This document shows, piece after piece, positions 57,324 through 64,000 of a DNA stretch of 64,000 nucleotides. The position numbers and the translations under genes are program-made. Source of the DNA: CAXSEF01 sp050920955 (GTDB lineage Bacteria > Pseudomonadota > Alphaproteobacteria > Acetobacterales > Acetobacteraceae); the NCBI GenBank assembly GCA_050920955.1, contig JBPBQS010000132.1, positions 1-64,000 on the forward strand, read 5' to 3'. Below the pieces are notes generated by a model. That model was given only the letters and a program-made list of their open reading frames with translations, searched no databases and was not told the DNA's origin. Position 1 is the stretch's first letter; each line of letters opens with the position of its first letter.

Positions 57324-58880
57324 TCAGTAGACGTCGCGCTGGTACCGCCCCTGCCGTGCCAGCGCCACGATCCAGTCCTTCGCCTGCGCCTCGTCGAGCT
57401 TGCCCTGCGTCATGGCGATGCGTCGCAGCGCGCCGTCCACGTCCTTGGCCATGCGCGACGCGTCGCCGCAGATGTAGAACGACGCGCCGTCCTGCAGCCA
57501 GCGCCACAGGTCCTCGCTGTTCTCCAGCATGCGGTCCTGCACGTAGACCTTCTTCGCCTGGTCGCGCGACCAGGCCGTGTCGAGCCGCCCCAGCGTGCCG
57601 TCCGCGAGCCAGCCCTTCAGCTCGCCCTCGAACAGGAAGTCCGAGGCAGCGTGCTGGTCGCCGAAGAACAGCCACGACCGGCCCTTGATCCCCAGCGCCG
57701 CGCGCTCCTGCAGGAAGGCGCGGAACGGCGCGATGCCGGTGCCAGGCCCGCACATGATCACGGGCTTGGCGGGGTCCGTGGGCAGGCGGAAGTGGCTGGT
57801 CGTCACGCTGACCGGGATCGGCCCGTGGTCGGCGGCGCGGTGCGCCAGGAACGCCGACGCGATGCCCTGCCGCACCCGGCCGCGGCGCGTGGCGCGGACC
57901 ACGCCCACGCACAGGTGCACCTGGCCGGGCGTGGCCTTCAGCGACGAGGCGATCGAGTACAGGCGCGGCTTGAGCGCCGGCAGCGAGCGCGCCAGGTCCA
58001 CCGCGGGGGGGCGCGCAGACTGGAACGCCTCCAGCAGGTCGAGCAGGTCCGCGTCCACCGGCTCCACGTTGTCCTCGCCGTCGGACAGGCGGCGGAGCTG
58101 GGCGGCGTGCGGCGCGTGCGTGGCGCTCATCGCCAGCAGGTCCGTGGTGCGGTCCATCGGGCGCGCGATGTCGAACTGCGAGGACAGCGCCGCGCGCAGT
58201 GGCCGCTCCTCGCCGTCCGGGCAGGCCACGCGCTCCTCGCCGGTCGCGCCCATCGCGCGCAGCGTCGCCTCCACCAGCTCGGGGTCGTTCTGGGCCGCGA
58301 TGCCGATGGAGTCGCCGGCCTCGTAGGTCAGCCCGCTGCCGGCCAGGTCGATCACCACGTGGCGCACGTCCTTGGCCGAGCCCTCCGCGGTGAGCCGCGT
58401 CGCCGACAGCACGCGCGCCGTGGTGAGCGCCTTCACGGGCGCCGCGACCGGCGCGGCCACGGCCGGGGCCGCAGCGGCGGGGGCGGCGGCCATCAGCTCC
58501 TTGATCTTGCGCTGCGTGGGCTTGGCGCCCGGCACGCACAGGCTGGTGGACGCCTCCTTCCCGTCGGCGAGCGCCTCGGCGTACGTCTGGCACAGGTAGC
58601 CGCACTGGCCACAGTCGAGCTGCGCCATCGCGGCCATCAGCGTGCGGCGCAGCGGCTTGCCCGCCGCCATCCCCATGCGCTCGTCCATCTCCAGCGCCGG
58701 GTCGTGCCAGGGGAAGTCCTCGTCCTCCTCCACGACCGCCGCGCCGTCGAGCGCCATCGGCTGCTGCGCCCCGGCCGAGCCGTACAGCCCGGCCAGGAAG
58801 CCGTTCAGCCACGCCCGCTGCGGCGCGGAGAACGGCGAGGTGTCGGGGATCAGCGGGATTGGGGGGGACATCGCGTTCAT
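57324..58880 (-). CDS. CysJ-like flavoprotein reductase with N-terminal 4Fe-4S domain, no flavodoxin domain
   Basis: 518 aa. Residues ~140-518 form the FAD/NADPH-binding module of sulfite reductase alpha and cytochrome P450 reductase: RLYSIASS (FAD), CGPGTGIAPFRAFLQER (NADPH), FFGDQHAASDFLF and a terminal aromatic (RDVY). In place of the usual flavodoxin domain, residues 80-130 carry Cys90, Cys93, Cys97 and Cys115 in CGQCGYLCQTYAEAL...CVPG, matching small 4Fe-4S modules of the RnfB kind. It probably feeds NADPH electrons to the neighbouring NirA-type reductase. Last gene of the nirC-nirA operon. Confidence 0.85.
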   Translation of the reverse strand: MNAMSPPIPLIPDTSPFSAPQRAWLNGFLAGLYGSAGAQQPMALDGAAVVEEDEDFPWHDPALEMDERMGMAAGKPLRRTLMAAMAQLDCGQCGYLCQTYAEALADGKEASTSLCVPGAKPTQRKIKELMAAAPAAAAPAVAAPVAAPVKALTTARVLSATRLTAEGSAKDVRHVVIDLAGSGLTYEAGDSIGIAAQNDPELVEATLRAMGATGEERVACPDGEERPLRAALSSQFDIARPMDRTTDLLAMSATHAPHAAQLRRLSDGEDNVEPVDADLLDLLEAFQSARPPAVDLARSLPALKPRLYSIASSLKATPGQVHLCVGVVRATRRGRVRQGIASAFLAHRAADHGPIPVSVTTSHFRLPTDPAKPVIMCGPGTGIAPFRAFLQERAALGIKGRSWLFFGDQHAASDFLFEGELKGWLADGTLGRLDTAWSRDQAKKVYVQDRMLENSEDLWRWLQDGASFYICGDASRMAKDVDGALRRIAMTQGKLDEAQAKDWIVALARQGRYQRDVY

Positions 58881-58905
58881 CGCATCGGGCCCTCGAAGGA
58901 GAGGA

Positions 58906-59027
58906 AGGGAAGGCCAGGGCGCTGCCCTGGACCCGCCAGGGCGAGCCGCCCTGGACCGGCTTTCTTAAGTGGCGCGTTCCAAGGGCGCAGCCTTTGGCGG
59001 AGTTTGAGGCGGAGCCTCAACCTTGCT
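58906..59027. repeat. GC-rich paired-hairpin element R (alpha-beta), inside the nir operon
   Basis: Alpha outer CCAGGGC-GCT-GCCCTGG, ACCCGCC, inner CAGGGC/GCCCTG, centre TCTTAAGTGG, inner CCAAGGGC-GCA-GCCTTTGG, GGCGGAG, beta outer TTGAGGC-GGA-GCCTCAA, CCTTGCTT. It starts directly at the TGA of the NirA gene. Confidence 0.88.
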
Positions 59028-60956
59028 TCACGGGTGCGCCCCGGGGTCCGTCTCGGAGGCCACGTGGTCGCCCGCGTCCGCCGGCAGCGCCCCGCCGCCG
59101 GCGAGCGCCGCCAGCTCCTCGTCGGGCCGGGCGCGGGTCCACTCCTGGAAGCTCTGCGTGCCCTCGCGCGTCGACTGCCAGGCGCGCAGGAGGCCGAGGA
59201 CGACGGGCTGGACCTCGTCGGCGGCGACCTTCTCGCGGATCTTGCGGCCCACGGCCTGCTCGACGCCGGCGCCGCCGCCGAGGTGCAGGTCGTAGCCCTC
59301 GACCATGTCCTCGCCGCGCTCGACCTTGGAGCCGATGAGGCCGATGTCGCCCACGTAGTGCTGGGCGCACGAGTTGTGGCAGCCGGTGATGTGGATGTTC
59401 AGCGGCTGGTCGAGCGTGATCTCGCCCTCCAGGAAGTCGGCCATCGCGGCGGCGTCCTGCTTGGTGTGGGCGTTGGCGAACTTGCAGCCGGCCGCCCCGG
59501 TGCACGCGATCATGCCCGCGCGGACGTGCGACGCGTCGACGTCGAGGCCGAGCGCGCGGATCGCCTCGATGGCGCCGGGCACCTGCGCCTCGGGGATGTC
59601 GCTGACCAGCAGGTTCTGCCAGACGGTCAGGCGGATCGTGCCAGAGCCGAAGCGCTCGGCGACCGCGGCGAGACCGCGCGCCTGGTCGGCGGTGATGCGG
59701 CCGATCGCGCAGACCACGCCGACGTAGAACAGGCCGTCCTGCTTCTGCGGGTGCACGCCGAGGTGGCCGTGGCGGTCCTGCGTCTGCGGCGGGCGGATCG
59801 CCGCCTCGGGGATGCGGTGGAGCGGCGTCTCTGCCCCGTTGGCGAGGGGGGGCATCGCGGTGCCGGTGAGCGGCGCCAGCTCCGCCTCCACGGCGTCCAG
59901 GAACTTCGGGATGCCCCAGTCGTCGAGCAGGTACTTCAGGCGCGACTTGCCGCGGTCCATGCGGTTGCCGTGGCGGATCCAGACGCGCAGCACGGCGTCG
60001 GCCACGCGCGTCGCGTCGTCGGGGCGCAGGACCACGCCGGTGGGGCGGGCGAAGTCGCGGTGGCCGGTGATGCCGCCGAGCGCCAGGCGGTAGTACACGC
60101 CGGGGTCGATGCCGTGGCCGGGCTCGACCTCGACCGCGGTGAAGCCGACGTCGTTGGTGTCCTCGAGCGTGGGGATGCGGCCGCCGCCGTCGTAGGCGAT
60201 GTTGAACTTGCGCGGCAGGCCGTAGAGCACGCGATGGTTGAGGATGTGGAAGTGCATCGCCCGCATGTGCGGCCGGCAGTCCAGCAGCTCCTGCGGGTCG
60301 ATGCCCGCGGTGGCCGGGGCGGTGACGTTGCGGATGTTGTCGGCGCCGGAGCCGCGCGCGGTCATGCCCAGCTCCTGCAGGCGTGTCAGGAGCCTCGGGC
60401 CGTTGGCGGCGGGGATCTCGCGGAACTGCAGGTTGCAGCGCGTCGTGCAGTCGAGGAACGGGCCGGCCAGCTCGTCGGCCATGTCGGCGAGGCCGCGCAG
60501 CTGGAAGCCCGCGAGGATGCCGCCGGGGATGCGCAGGCGGCACATATAGGCGTCCTGGGTGGGCCCGACGTAGAACAGGCCGTGCCAGCGGGTCAGGAAG
60601 TTGTCGTCGCCCTTGGGGAACACGCCCTTGGCGGCGCGGGCCTCCAGCTCGTCCCAGCGGTCGAGCGGGTTGCGGGCGCGCTTGAGCTTCTCGATGGTCG
60701 ACAGCTTGCCGCCCTTGGCCAGGAGCTCGTCCTGGGCGACGCGCTGCAGGTCGGCGGGGTCGGTGGCCTCGGACGGAGCGGCACCGCCGGCGGGGGCGAG
60801 CGGCAGGCCGAGGGCGCCGCGGCGCGCCTCCACGCCGGCCATGAAGCCCTTGAGGTATTCCTGCTGTTCGCCCGTGAACGCCTCGCCGGGGGTGGGTTCG
60901 GGGGCGGACAGGCCGGGGGACAGGGACTGCGGCTCGGCGAGGCTGGTGTCGGGCAT
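59028..60956 (-). CDS. nirA: NirA-family siroheme nitrite/sulfite reductase
   Basis: 642 aa. The siroheme/4Fe-4S ligands are Cys485, Cys491, Cys526 and Cys530 (CTGAAGC and CHNSC). Two ferredoxin-like nitrite/sulfite reductase half-domains are seen around CNLQFREIP and GTIRLTVWQNLLV. Co-operonic nirC favours nitrite over sulfite as substrate, but the flavoprotein partner is sulfite-reductase-like, so either is possible. The N-terminal ~60 residues and C-terminal ~40 residues are longer than in plant NiR. Confidence 0.88.
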   Translation of the reverse strand: MPDTSLAEPQSLSPGLSAPEPTPGEAFTGEQQEYLKGFMAGVEARRGALGLPLAPAGGAAPSEATDPADLQRVAQDELLAKGGKLSTIEKLKRARNPLDRWDELEARAAKGVFPKGDDNFLTRWHGLFYVGPTQDAYMCRLRIPGGILAGFQLRGLADMADELAGPFLDCTTRCNLQFREIPAANGPRLLTRLQELGMTARGSGADNIRNVTAPATAGIDPQELLDCRPHMRAMHFHILNHRVLYGLPRKFNIAYDGGGRIPTLEDTNDVGFTAVEVEPGHGIDPGVYYRLALGGITGHRDFARPTGVVLRPDDATRVADAVLRVWIRHGNRMDRGKSRLKYLLDDWGIPKFLDAVEAELAPLTGTAMPPLANGAETPLHRIPEAAIRPPQTQDRHGHLGVHPQKQDGLFYVGVVCAIGRITADQARGLAAVAERFGSGTIRLTVWQNLLVSDIPEAQVPGAIEAIRALGLDVDASHVRAGMIACTGAAGCKFANAHTKQDAAAMADFLEGEITLDQPLNIHITGCHNSCAQHYVGDIGLIGSKVERGEDMVEGYDLHLGGGAGVEQAVGRKIREKVAADEVQPVVLGLLRAWQSTREGTQSFQEWTRARPDEELAALAGGGALPADAGDHVASETDPGAHP

Positions 60957-60972
60957 GGGGGCGTTCCGTCGG

Positions 60973-61812
60973 TCAGGAGGCCACGGCGAGCGGCGGCAGG
61001 CCGGTGCGCAGCGGGGCGGCGGCGGCGTCGCGGCCGTAGCTGGCGTAGAGGGCCAGGCCGGTGAACAGGAAGCCGCCGACCAGGTTGCCGAGCGTCACGG
61101 GGAGCTCGTTCCAGAGCAGGTACTGGGCGACGCTCGCCGGCGCGCCGAGCATCAGGCCGAGGGGGAAGAGGGCCATGTTGACCACGGCGTGCTCGAAGCC
61201 CTGGGCGAAGAAGATCACGATGGGGAGCCAGCAGGCGACGATCTTGCCCGCCGAGGTGGTCGCGGACAGGCCCATCGTCACGCCGAGGCAGACCATCCAG
61301 TTGCACAGCATCGCCTTGACGAACACCGTCAGCAGGCCGGCCATGCCGAGCGCCTCGTAGCCGGCGGAGCGGGCGGCGACGGCTCCGCGCAGCTTGTCGC
61401 CGATCGGGCCGCCGGCGTCGTGGCCGGCGCTGGTCAGCGCGACCCACATCAGCACGGCCAGGATGAGCGCGCCCACGTAGTTGCCGACGAAGGTGATCGC
61501 CCAGTTGCGCAGCATCTCGGGGACGGTGGCGCGGCCGGCGATGACGGCCATCGGCAGCAGCGCGAAGGAGCCGGTGATCAGGTCAAGGCCGAGGACGACG
61601 ATCATCGCGAAGCCGACCGGGAAGATCAGCGCGCCCACGATCGGCAGGCCGGTCTGCGCCAGCACGGTGAAGGCCAGCGTCGTCGCCACGCCCAGGAAGG
61701 CGCCGGCCAGGGCGGAGCGCACGAACAGGGGGCCGGTGGCGAGTTTGGCACGGACTGCACCGGCGTCGATCATGCTGCCTACGATGCGGGCAGGCGTGAT
61801 GGTCTCGTTCAT
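60973..61812 (-). CDS. nirC: Formate/nitrite transporter family protein (NirC-like)
   Basis: 279 aa, six helices, pentameric channel fold. FNT hallmarks: the ARSALAGAFLGVATTLAF region, GLDLITGSFALLPMAVIAGR, the CNWMVCLGVTM helix and the QGFEHAVVNMALFPLGLMLGAP pore block with its conserved His. It lies first in an operon with nirA (16 nt gap) and the flavoreductase, so nitrite uptake is likely. Confidence 0.92.
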   Translation of the reverse strand: MNETITPARIVGSMIDAGAVRAKLATGPLFVRSALAGAFLGVATTLAFTVLAQTGLPIVGALIFPVGFAMIVVLGLDLITGSFALLPMAVIAGRATVPEMLRNWAITFVGNYVGALILAVLMWVALTSAGHDAGGPIGDKLRGAVAARSAGYEALGMAGLLTVFVKAMLCNWMVCLGVTMGLSATTSAGKIVACWLPIVIFFAQGFEHAVVNMALFPLGLMLGAPASVAQYLLWNELPVTLGNLVGGFLFTGLALYASYGRDAAAAPLRTGLPPLAVAS

Positions 61813-61893
61813 CGCGGGGGCGTCTCCGGTGCGGGTGGCGCGGGGTGGCCCGGCAGGCGCGCCGGGCGGTCGCGGACATTTGCCCCAGGCACA

Positions 61894-61909
61894 GGCAACT
61901 CCCGTGCCA
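61894..61909 (-). promoter_or_regulatory. Sigma-54 promoter of the nirC-nirA operon
   Basis: On the minus strand TGGCACG-GGAG-TTGCC matches the sigma-54 core TGGCACG-N4-TTGC exactly, with the GG and GC elements correctly spaced. Predicted start near 61883, leader about 70 nt before nirC. Nitrogen (NtrC-type) control of nitrite assimilation would fit; no NtrC dyad is seen nearby. Confidence 0.75.
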
Positions 61910-62022
61910 GCGGGCGGGCCGCGGAGGGGGCGCTGGCGTTCGCGGGCGCAGGGCGGCAGGCTGCGCCGCGCACACGGGCGAGGGAGCGGGCGATGGCGGG
62001 GATGCAGGCAGAGGAGACGGGC

Positions 62023-62496
62023 ATGGGCGGGCGGGTCGAGGCGCGGCTGGCGGAGCTGGGCATCGCGCTGCCGCGGCCGGTGGCGCCGGTGGCGAACTAC
62101 GTGGCGTTCGTGGCCGTGGGCGGGACGATCGTGCTGTCGGGGCAGCTGCCGATGCAGGACGGTGCGGTCGCGGTGCGCGGCAGGCTCGGCGCGGACGTGA
62201 GCGCCGAGGAGGGGTCGCGGGGGGCGGCGCTGTGCCTGGTCAACCTGCTGGCACAGCTGCGCGAGGCGTGCGGGGGGGACCTGGACCGCGTCGTGCGCGT
62301 GGTGCGGCTCGGGGGGTTCATCGCGGCCACGCCCGAGTTCACGGCGCACGCGGCGGTGATGAACGGGGCGTCGGACCTGGCGGTCGCGGTGTTCGGCGAC
62401 GCCGGGCGGCATGCGCGCTCGACGGTGGGGGTCGCGTCGCTGCCGCTGGGGGCGGCGGTGGAGGTCGAGGGGATGTTCGAGATCGCGGCGGGATGA
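62023..62496 (+). CDS. RidA family protein
   Basis: 157 aa, RutC/YjgF trimeric fold. ARLAELGIALPRPVAPVANYVAFV, VLSGQLPM, VRVVRLGGFIAATPEFTAHAAVMNGASDL and STVGVASLPLGAAVEVEGMFEI match the RidA subgroup found in many alphaproteobacteria. RidA proteins deaminate reactive enamine/imine intermediates. The ATG at 62023 has GAGGAG upstream; ATGs at 61993 and 62002 are alternatives. Divergent from nirC. Confidence 0.9.
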   Translation: MGGRVEARLAELGIALPRPVAPVANYVAFVAVGGTIVLSGQLPMQDGAVAVRGRLGADVSAEEGSRGAALCLVNLLAQLREACGGDLDRVVRVVRLGGFIAATPEFTAHAAVMNGASDLAVAVFGDAGRHARSTVGVASLPLGAAVEVEGMFEIAAG

Positions 62497-62534
62497 GGGG
62501 GGACGCGGCCGTTTCGGGCGCAGGCGGCGGTGGG

Positions 62535-62551
62535 TTAGTCAGGTTGACTAA
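62535..62551. promoter_or_regulatory. Palindrome TTAGTCAGGTTGACTAA, probable autoregulatory operator of phd-vapC
   Basis: Perfect 7-bp arms with a 3-nt centre, 43 bp upstream of the antitoxin start. It contains TTGACT, usable as a -35 box. Toxin-antitoxin pairs usually repress themselves at such a dyad over the promoter. Confidence 0.5.
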
Positions 62552-62593
62552 TCGGCGCGAACGGGCATCCTGGGGTGGTTGCGGGAGGGCATC

Positions 62594-62845
62594 ATGCGAC
62601 AGGTCACCATCCATGCCGCGAAGACCCACCTTTCCCGGCTGATCGAGGCTGCCCTCGCCGGCGAGGAGATCATCATCGCCAAGGGCAGCAGGCCGGTGGT
62701 CCGCCTGGTGGCGGTGCGGCAGCAGCCGTTCCAGGTCGGGGTGCTCGCCGGGCAGCTCGGCGCCGGCCCGGACTTCCTGGCGCCGATGGAGGCGGACGAG
62801 CTCGACTCCTGGGAAGGCGGGGCCCGGGAAGGCGGGGGGCGGTGA
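62594..62845 (+). CDS. Phd/YefM-family antitoxin
   Basis: 83 aa. The N-terminal VTIHAAKTHLSRLIEAALAGEEIIIAKGSRPVVRLVAV is the classic Phd/YefM DNA-binding and dimer domain. The tail (from residue ~45, DFLAPMEADELDSWEG) is the toxin-binding peptide typical of antitoxins paired with PIN toxins. GGGAGG precedes the ATG at 62594. The stop overlaps the toxin start (GTGA). Confidence 0.9.
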   Translation: MRQVTIHAAKTHLSRLIEAALAGEEIIIAKGSRPVVRLVAVRQQPFQVGVLAGQLGAGPDFLAPMEADELDSWEGGAREGGGR

Positions 62846-63225
62846 CGGCGGTCCTGCTCGACACCCATGCCTGGGCGTGGAGCCTCGGCGGCGACGCCAG
62901 GCTTTCCGGGCGCGCACTCGCGGCCATGAACGCGGCGGACACGGTGATGGTCAGCCCGATCAGTTTCTTCGAGATCGCCCAGAAGGTCAGGCTCGGCAAG
63001 TGGCCCGAGATGGCGCCGTTCGTCGACCGGCTGCCCGGGCTGCTGGAGGAGCAGGGCGGCGTGGTCGCGAGCTTCGGGGCGGCGGTCTGCGTCACGGCGG
63101 GGATGATGGACTGGGCGCACCGCGATCCGTTCGACCGGCTGATCGCGGCGACGGCCCGGCAGGAGGCCGTGGCGCTCGTGTCCGCCGATGTCGTCTTCGA
63201 CGGCGTCGTTCCGAGGATCTGGTGA
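62842..63225 (+). CDS. PIN-domain toxin (VapC-like)
   Basis: 127 aa RNase. The PIN acidic residues are visible: Asp7 (LLDTHAW), the Glu in SFFEIAQK, and Asp in AHRDPFDRLIAATA, which with WAWSL puts it in the Sll0205-like VapC branch common in alphaproteobacteria. GTG start at 62842 overlaps the antitoxin stop by 4 nt, ensuring coupled translation. Confidence 0.9.
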   Translation: MTAVLLDTHAWAWSLGGDARLSGRALAAMNAADTVMVSPISFFEIAQKVRLGKWPEMAPFVDRLPGLLEEQGGVVASFGAAVCVTAGMMDWAHRDPFDRLIAATARQEAVALVSADVVFDGVVPRIW

Positions 63226-63381
63226 GCGGGGCCGGCCGCGAGGCGCAGTGCCGGGCGAGGGTTCGGCGGTCGCGCCGAGGGCCGGGATTGCGGGGCGGGT
63301 AGGGGTTTGCGGGCGGATCGTGCAGAACGCGGGTCCATGCCTGGCGGGGCGCGACCCGCCGTGCGTTCGGGAGAGCAGGCG

Positions 63382-63804
63382 ATGTCGGCACGAGTGGATC
63401 AGGGGGCCGCGGCGGGGCGGAAGGGGCGGGCGGCGCTCGCGGTGGTGGCTGCGCTGCTGGTCGCGTTCGACGTCGCGTGCCTCAGCGTGCTCGGGTTCCT
63501 GGTCGTCGGGCAGACGCTCGGCTACCTGGCGCTGATCGGGTGGACGCACGTCATGGCGATCGTCGGCGTCGCGAACGCGGTGCTGTTCGTGGTCGTGCTG
63601 TGGGCGTTGCTGCACCGCTGGCGGCGCGGGCACCGGCGCGGGCACATGGTCGAGATCGCGCTTGTGACGACGGTGGCGGGCGTGGGCGCGGTCGTGCTGG
63701 GGCACGCGGCGGTGATCGGGGTGCAGATGGCGTTCGTGGCGGTCAGCGATCCGTCGGCGTGGGATCTGGAGACGCTGCTGCCGGCGCTGCTGGACTGGCT
63801 TTAG
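63382..63804 (+). CDS. Membrane protein, unknown
   Basis: 140 aa from ATG 63382, which has GGAG upstream. A short basic N-terminus (GRKGR) is followed by three or four hydrophobic helices: ~19-45, ~50-72, and ~90-118. A His/Arg loop HRWRRGHRRGH lies between helices on the presumed cytoplasmic side. No family is recognised. Half-element S follows within 3 bp of the stop. Confidence 0.6.
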   Translation: MSARVDQGAAAGRKGRAALAVVAALLVAFDVACLSVLGFLVVGQTLGYLALIGWTHVMAIVGVANAVLFVVVLWALLHRWRRGHRRGHMVEIALVTTVAGVGAVVLGHAAVIGVQMAFVAVSDPSAWDLETLLPALLDWL

Positions 63805-63806
63805 GC

Positions 63807-63864
63807 AAGCAAGGCTGGGCTCTGCCCAGACCCGCCAGGGGCGAGCCGCCCCTGGACCGGCGTT
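63807..63864 (+). repeat. GC-rich half-element S (alpha), mate possibly beyond the window
   Basis: AAGCAAGG, outer CTGGGC-TCT-GCCCAG, ACCCGCC, inner CCAGGGGC/GCCCCTGG, ACCGGC. One arm only; there is no CTTAAG centre or right arm, and a new gene begins 22 bp later. The layout matches the left flank of the UDG-like gene at 15465. Confidence 0.85.
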
Positions 63865-63886
63865 GATTGAGGACCGGATCCTGGAC

Positions 63887-64000
63887 ATGAGCACGAGGGA
63901 GATCGTCGACGTCGAGGATGCGCTGCGCGGCCACGTGCCGCCGGGCGGGTTCGAGGCAGTCGAGAAGGTGGTCCGGCGGGGGCGTCTGCTGGTCAAGCCG
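63887..64000 (+). CDS. Unidentified gene, 5' part only
   Basis: 38 codons run off the window end: MSTREIVDVEDALRGHVPP and onward, ending RRGRLLVKP. Charged and soluble. Nothing recognisable. It lies directly after half-element S, so it may be the cargo of a second repeat-flanked unit. Confidence 0.45.
   Translation, partial: MSTREIVDVEDALRGHVPPGGFEAVEKVVRRGRLLVKP

Overview
The window is about 72% GC chromosomal DNA from an alphaproteobacterium, most likely Rhodospirillales/Acetobacteraceae. The basis for this is the gene order tig-clpP-clpX-lon-hup-tRNA-Val-tRNA-Asp-nuoA..N-coaX-rnj-DUF1467-proS-lolC-lolD-dnaE, the ubiquinone gene coq7, a phasin, and a Hint-domain secreted-type protein. Nearly every gene is a housekeeping gene with intact motifs, and no phage, plasmid or complete insertion sequence is visible.

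Layout. 1-9 kb: clpS (partial), a phasin with a candidate PhaR operator, a D,D-carboxypeptidase, map, a Gly-rich Hint protein, a Fae-like protein, two tiny membrane proteins, a TerC-type protein and purB. 9-23 kb: a His-rich secreted peptide, NRDE and nitrilase-fold proteins, a DUF4239 protein, dnaE, a UDG-like gene flanked by inverted repeats, lolD, lolC, proS, DUF1467, rnj and coaX. 23-38.5 kb: the complete 14-gene complex I operon nuoA-N on the minus strand. 38.7-46.2 kb: tRNA-Asp, tRNA-Val, hup, lon, clpX, clpP, tig and tRNA-Leu. 46.3-64 kb: a BrnT/XRE toxin-antitoxin pair, a PRISE-type reductase with a divergent HxlR regulator, dadA, ilvD, DUF1328, infC (with an AUA start), dsbB-coq7-pabB-pabC, a nitrite uptake/reduction operon (nirC-nirA-flavoreductase) behind a sigma-54 promoter, a RidA protein, a Phd/VapC pair and two unknown genes.

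The most unusual content is not a protein. Nineteen copies (14 full, 1 compact, 4 half) of a GC-rich intergenic element of about 125 bp, and two copies of an AT-rich sister element, are scattered between and inside operons. Each full copy has an AAGCAAGG end, two short hairpins, a CTTAAG-like centre, two more hairpins and a CCTTGCTT end. The stems differ from copy to copy but stay paired, and each arm belongs to one of two classes in which the connector and the outer hairpin change together. Copies lie directly at stop codons, supply stop codons and C-terminal tails, and are translated as N-termini of two genes at coupled GTGA/ATGA junctions. In one case (15.46-16.23 kb) a UDG-like gene lies between two inverted half-elements, exactly where lolD and dnaE are normally adjacent.
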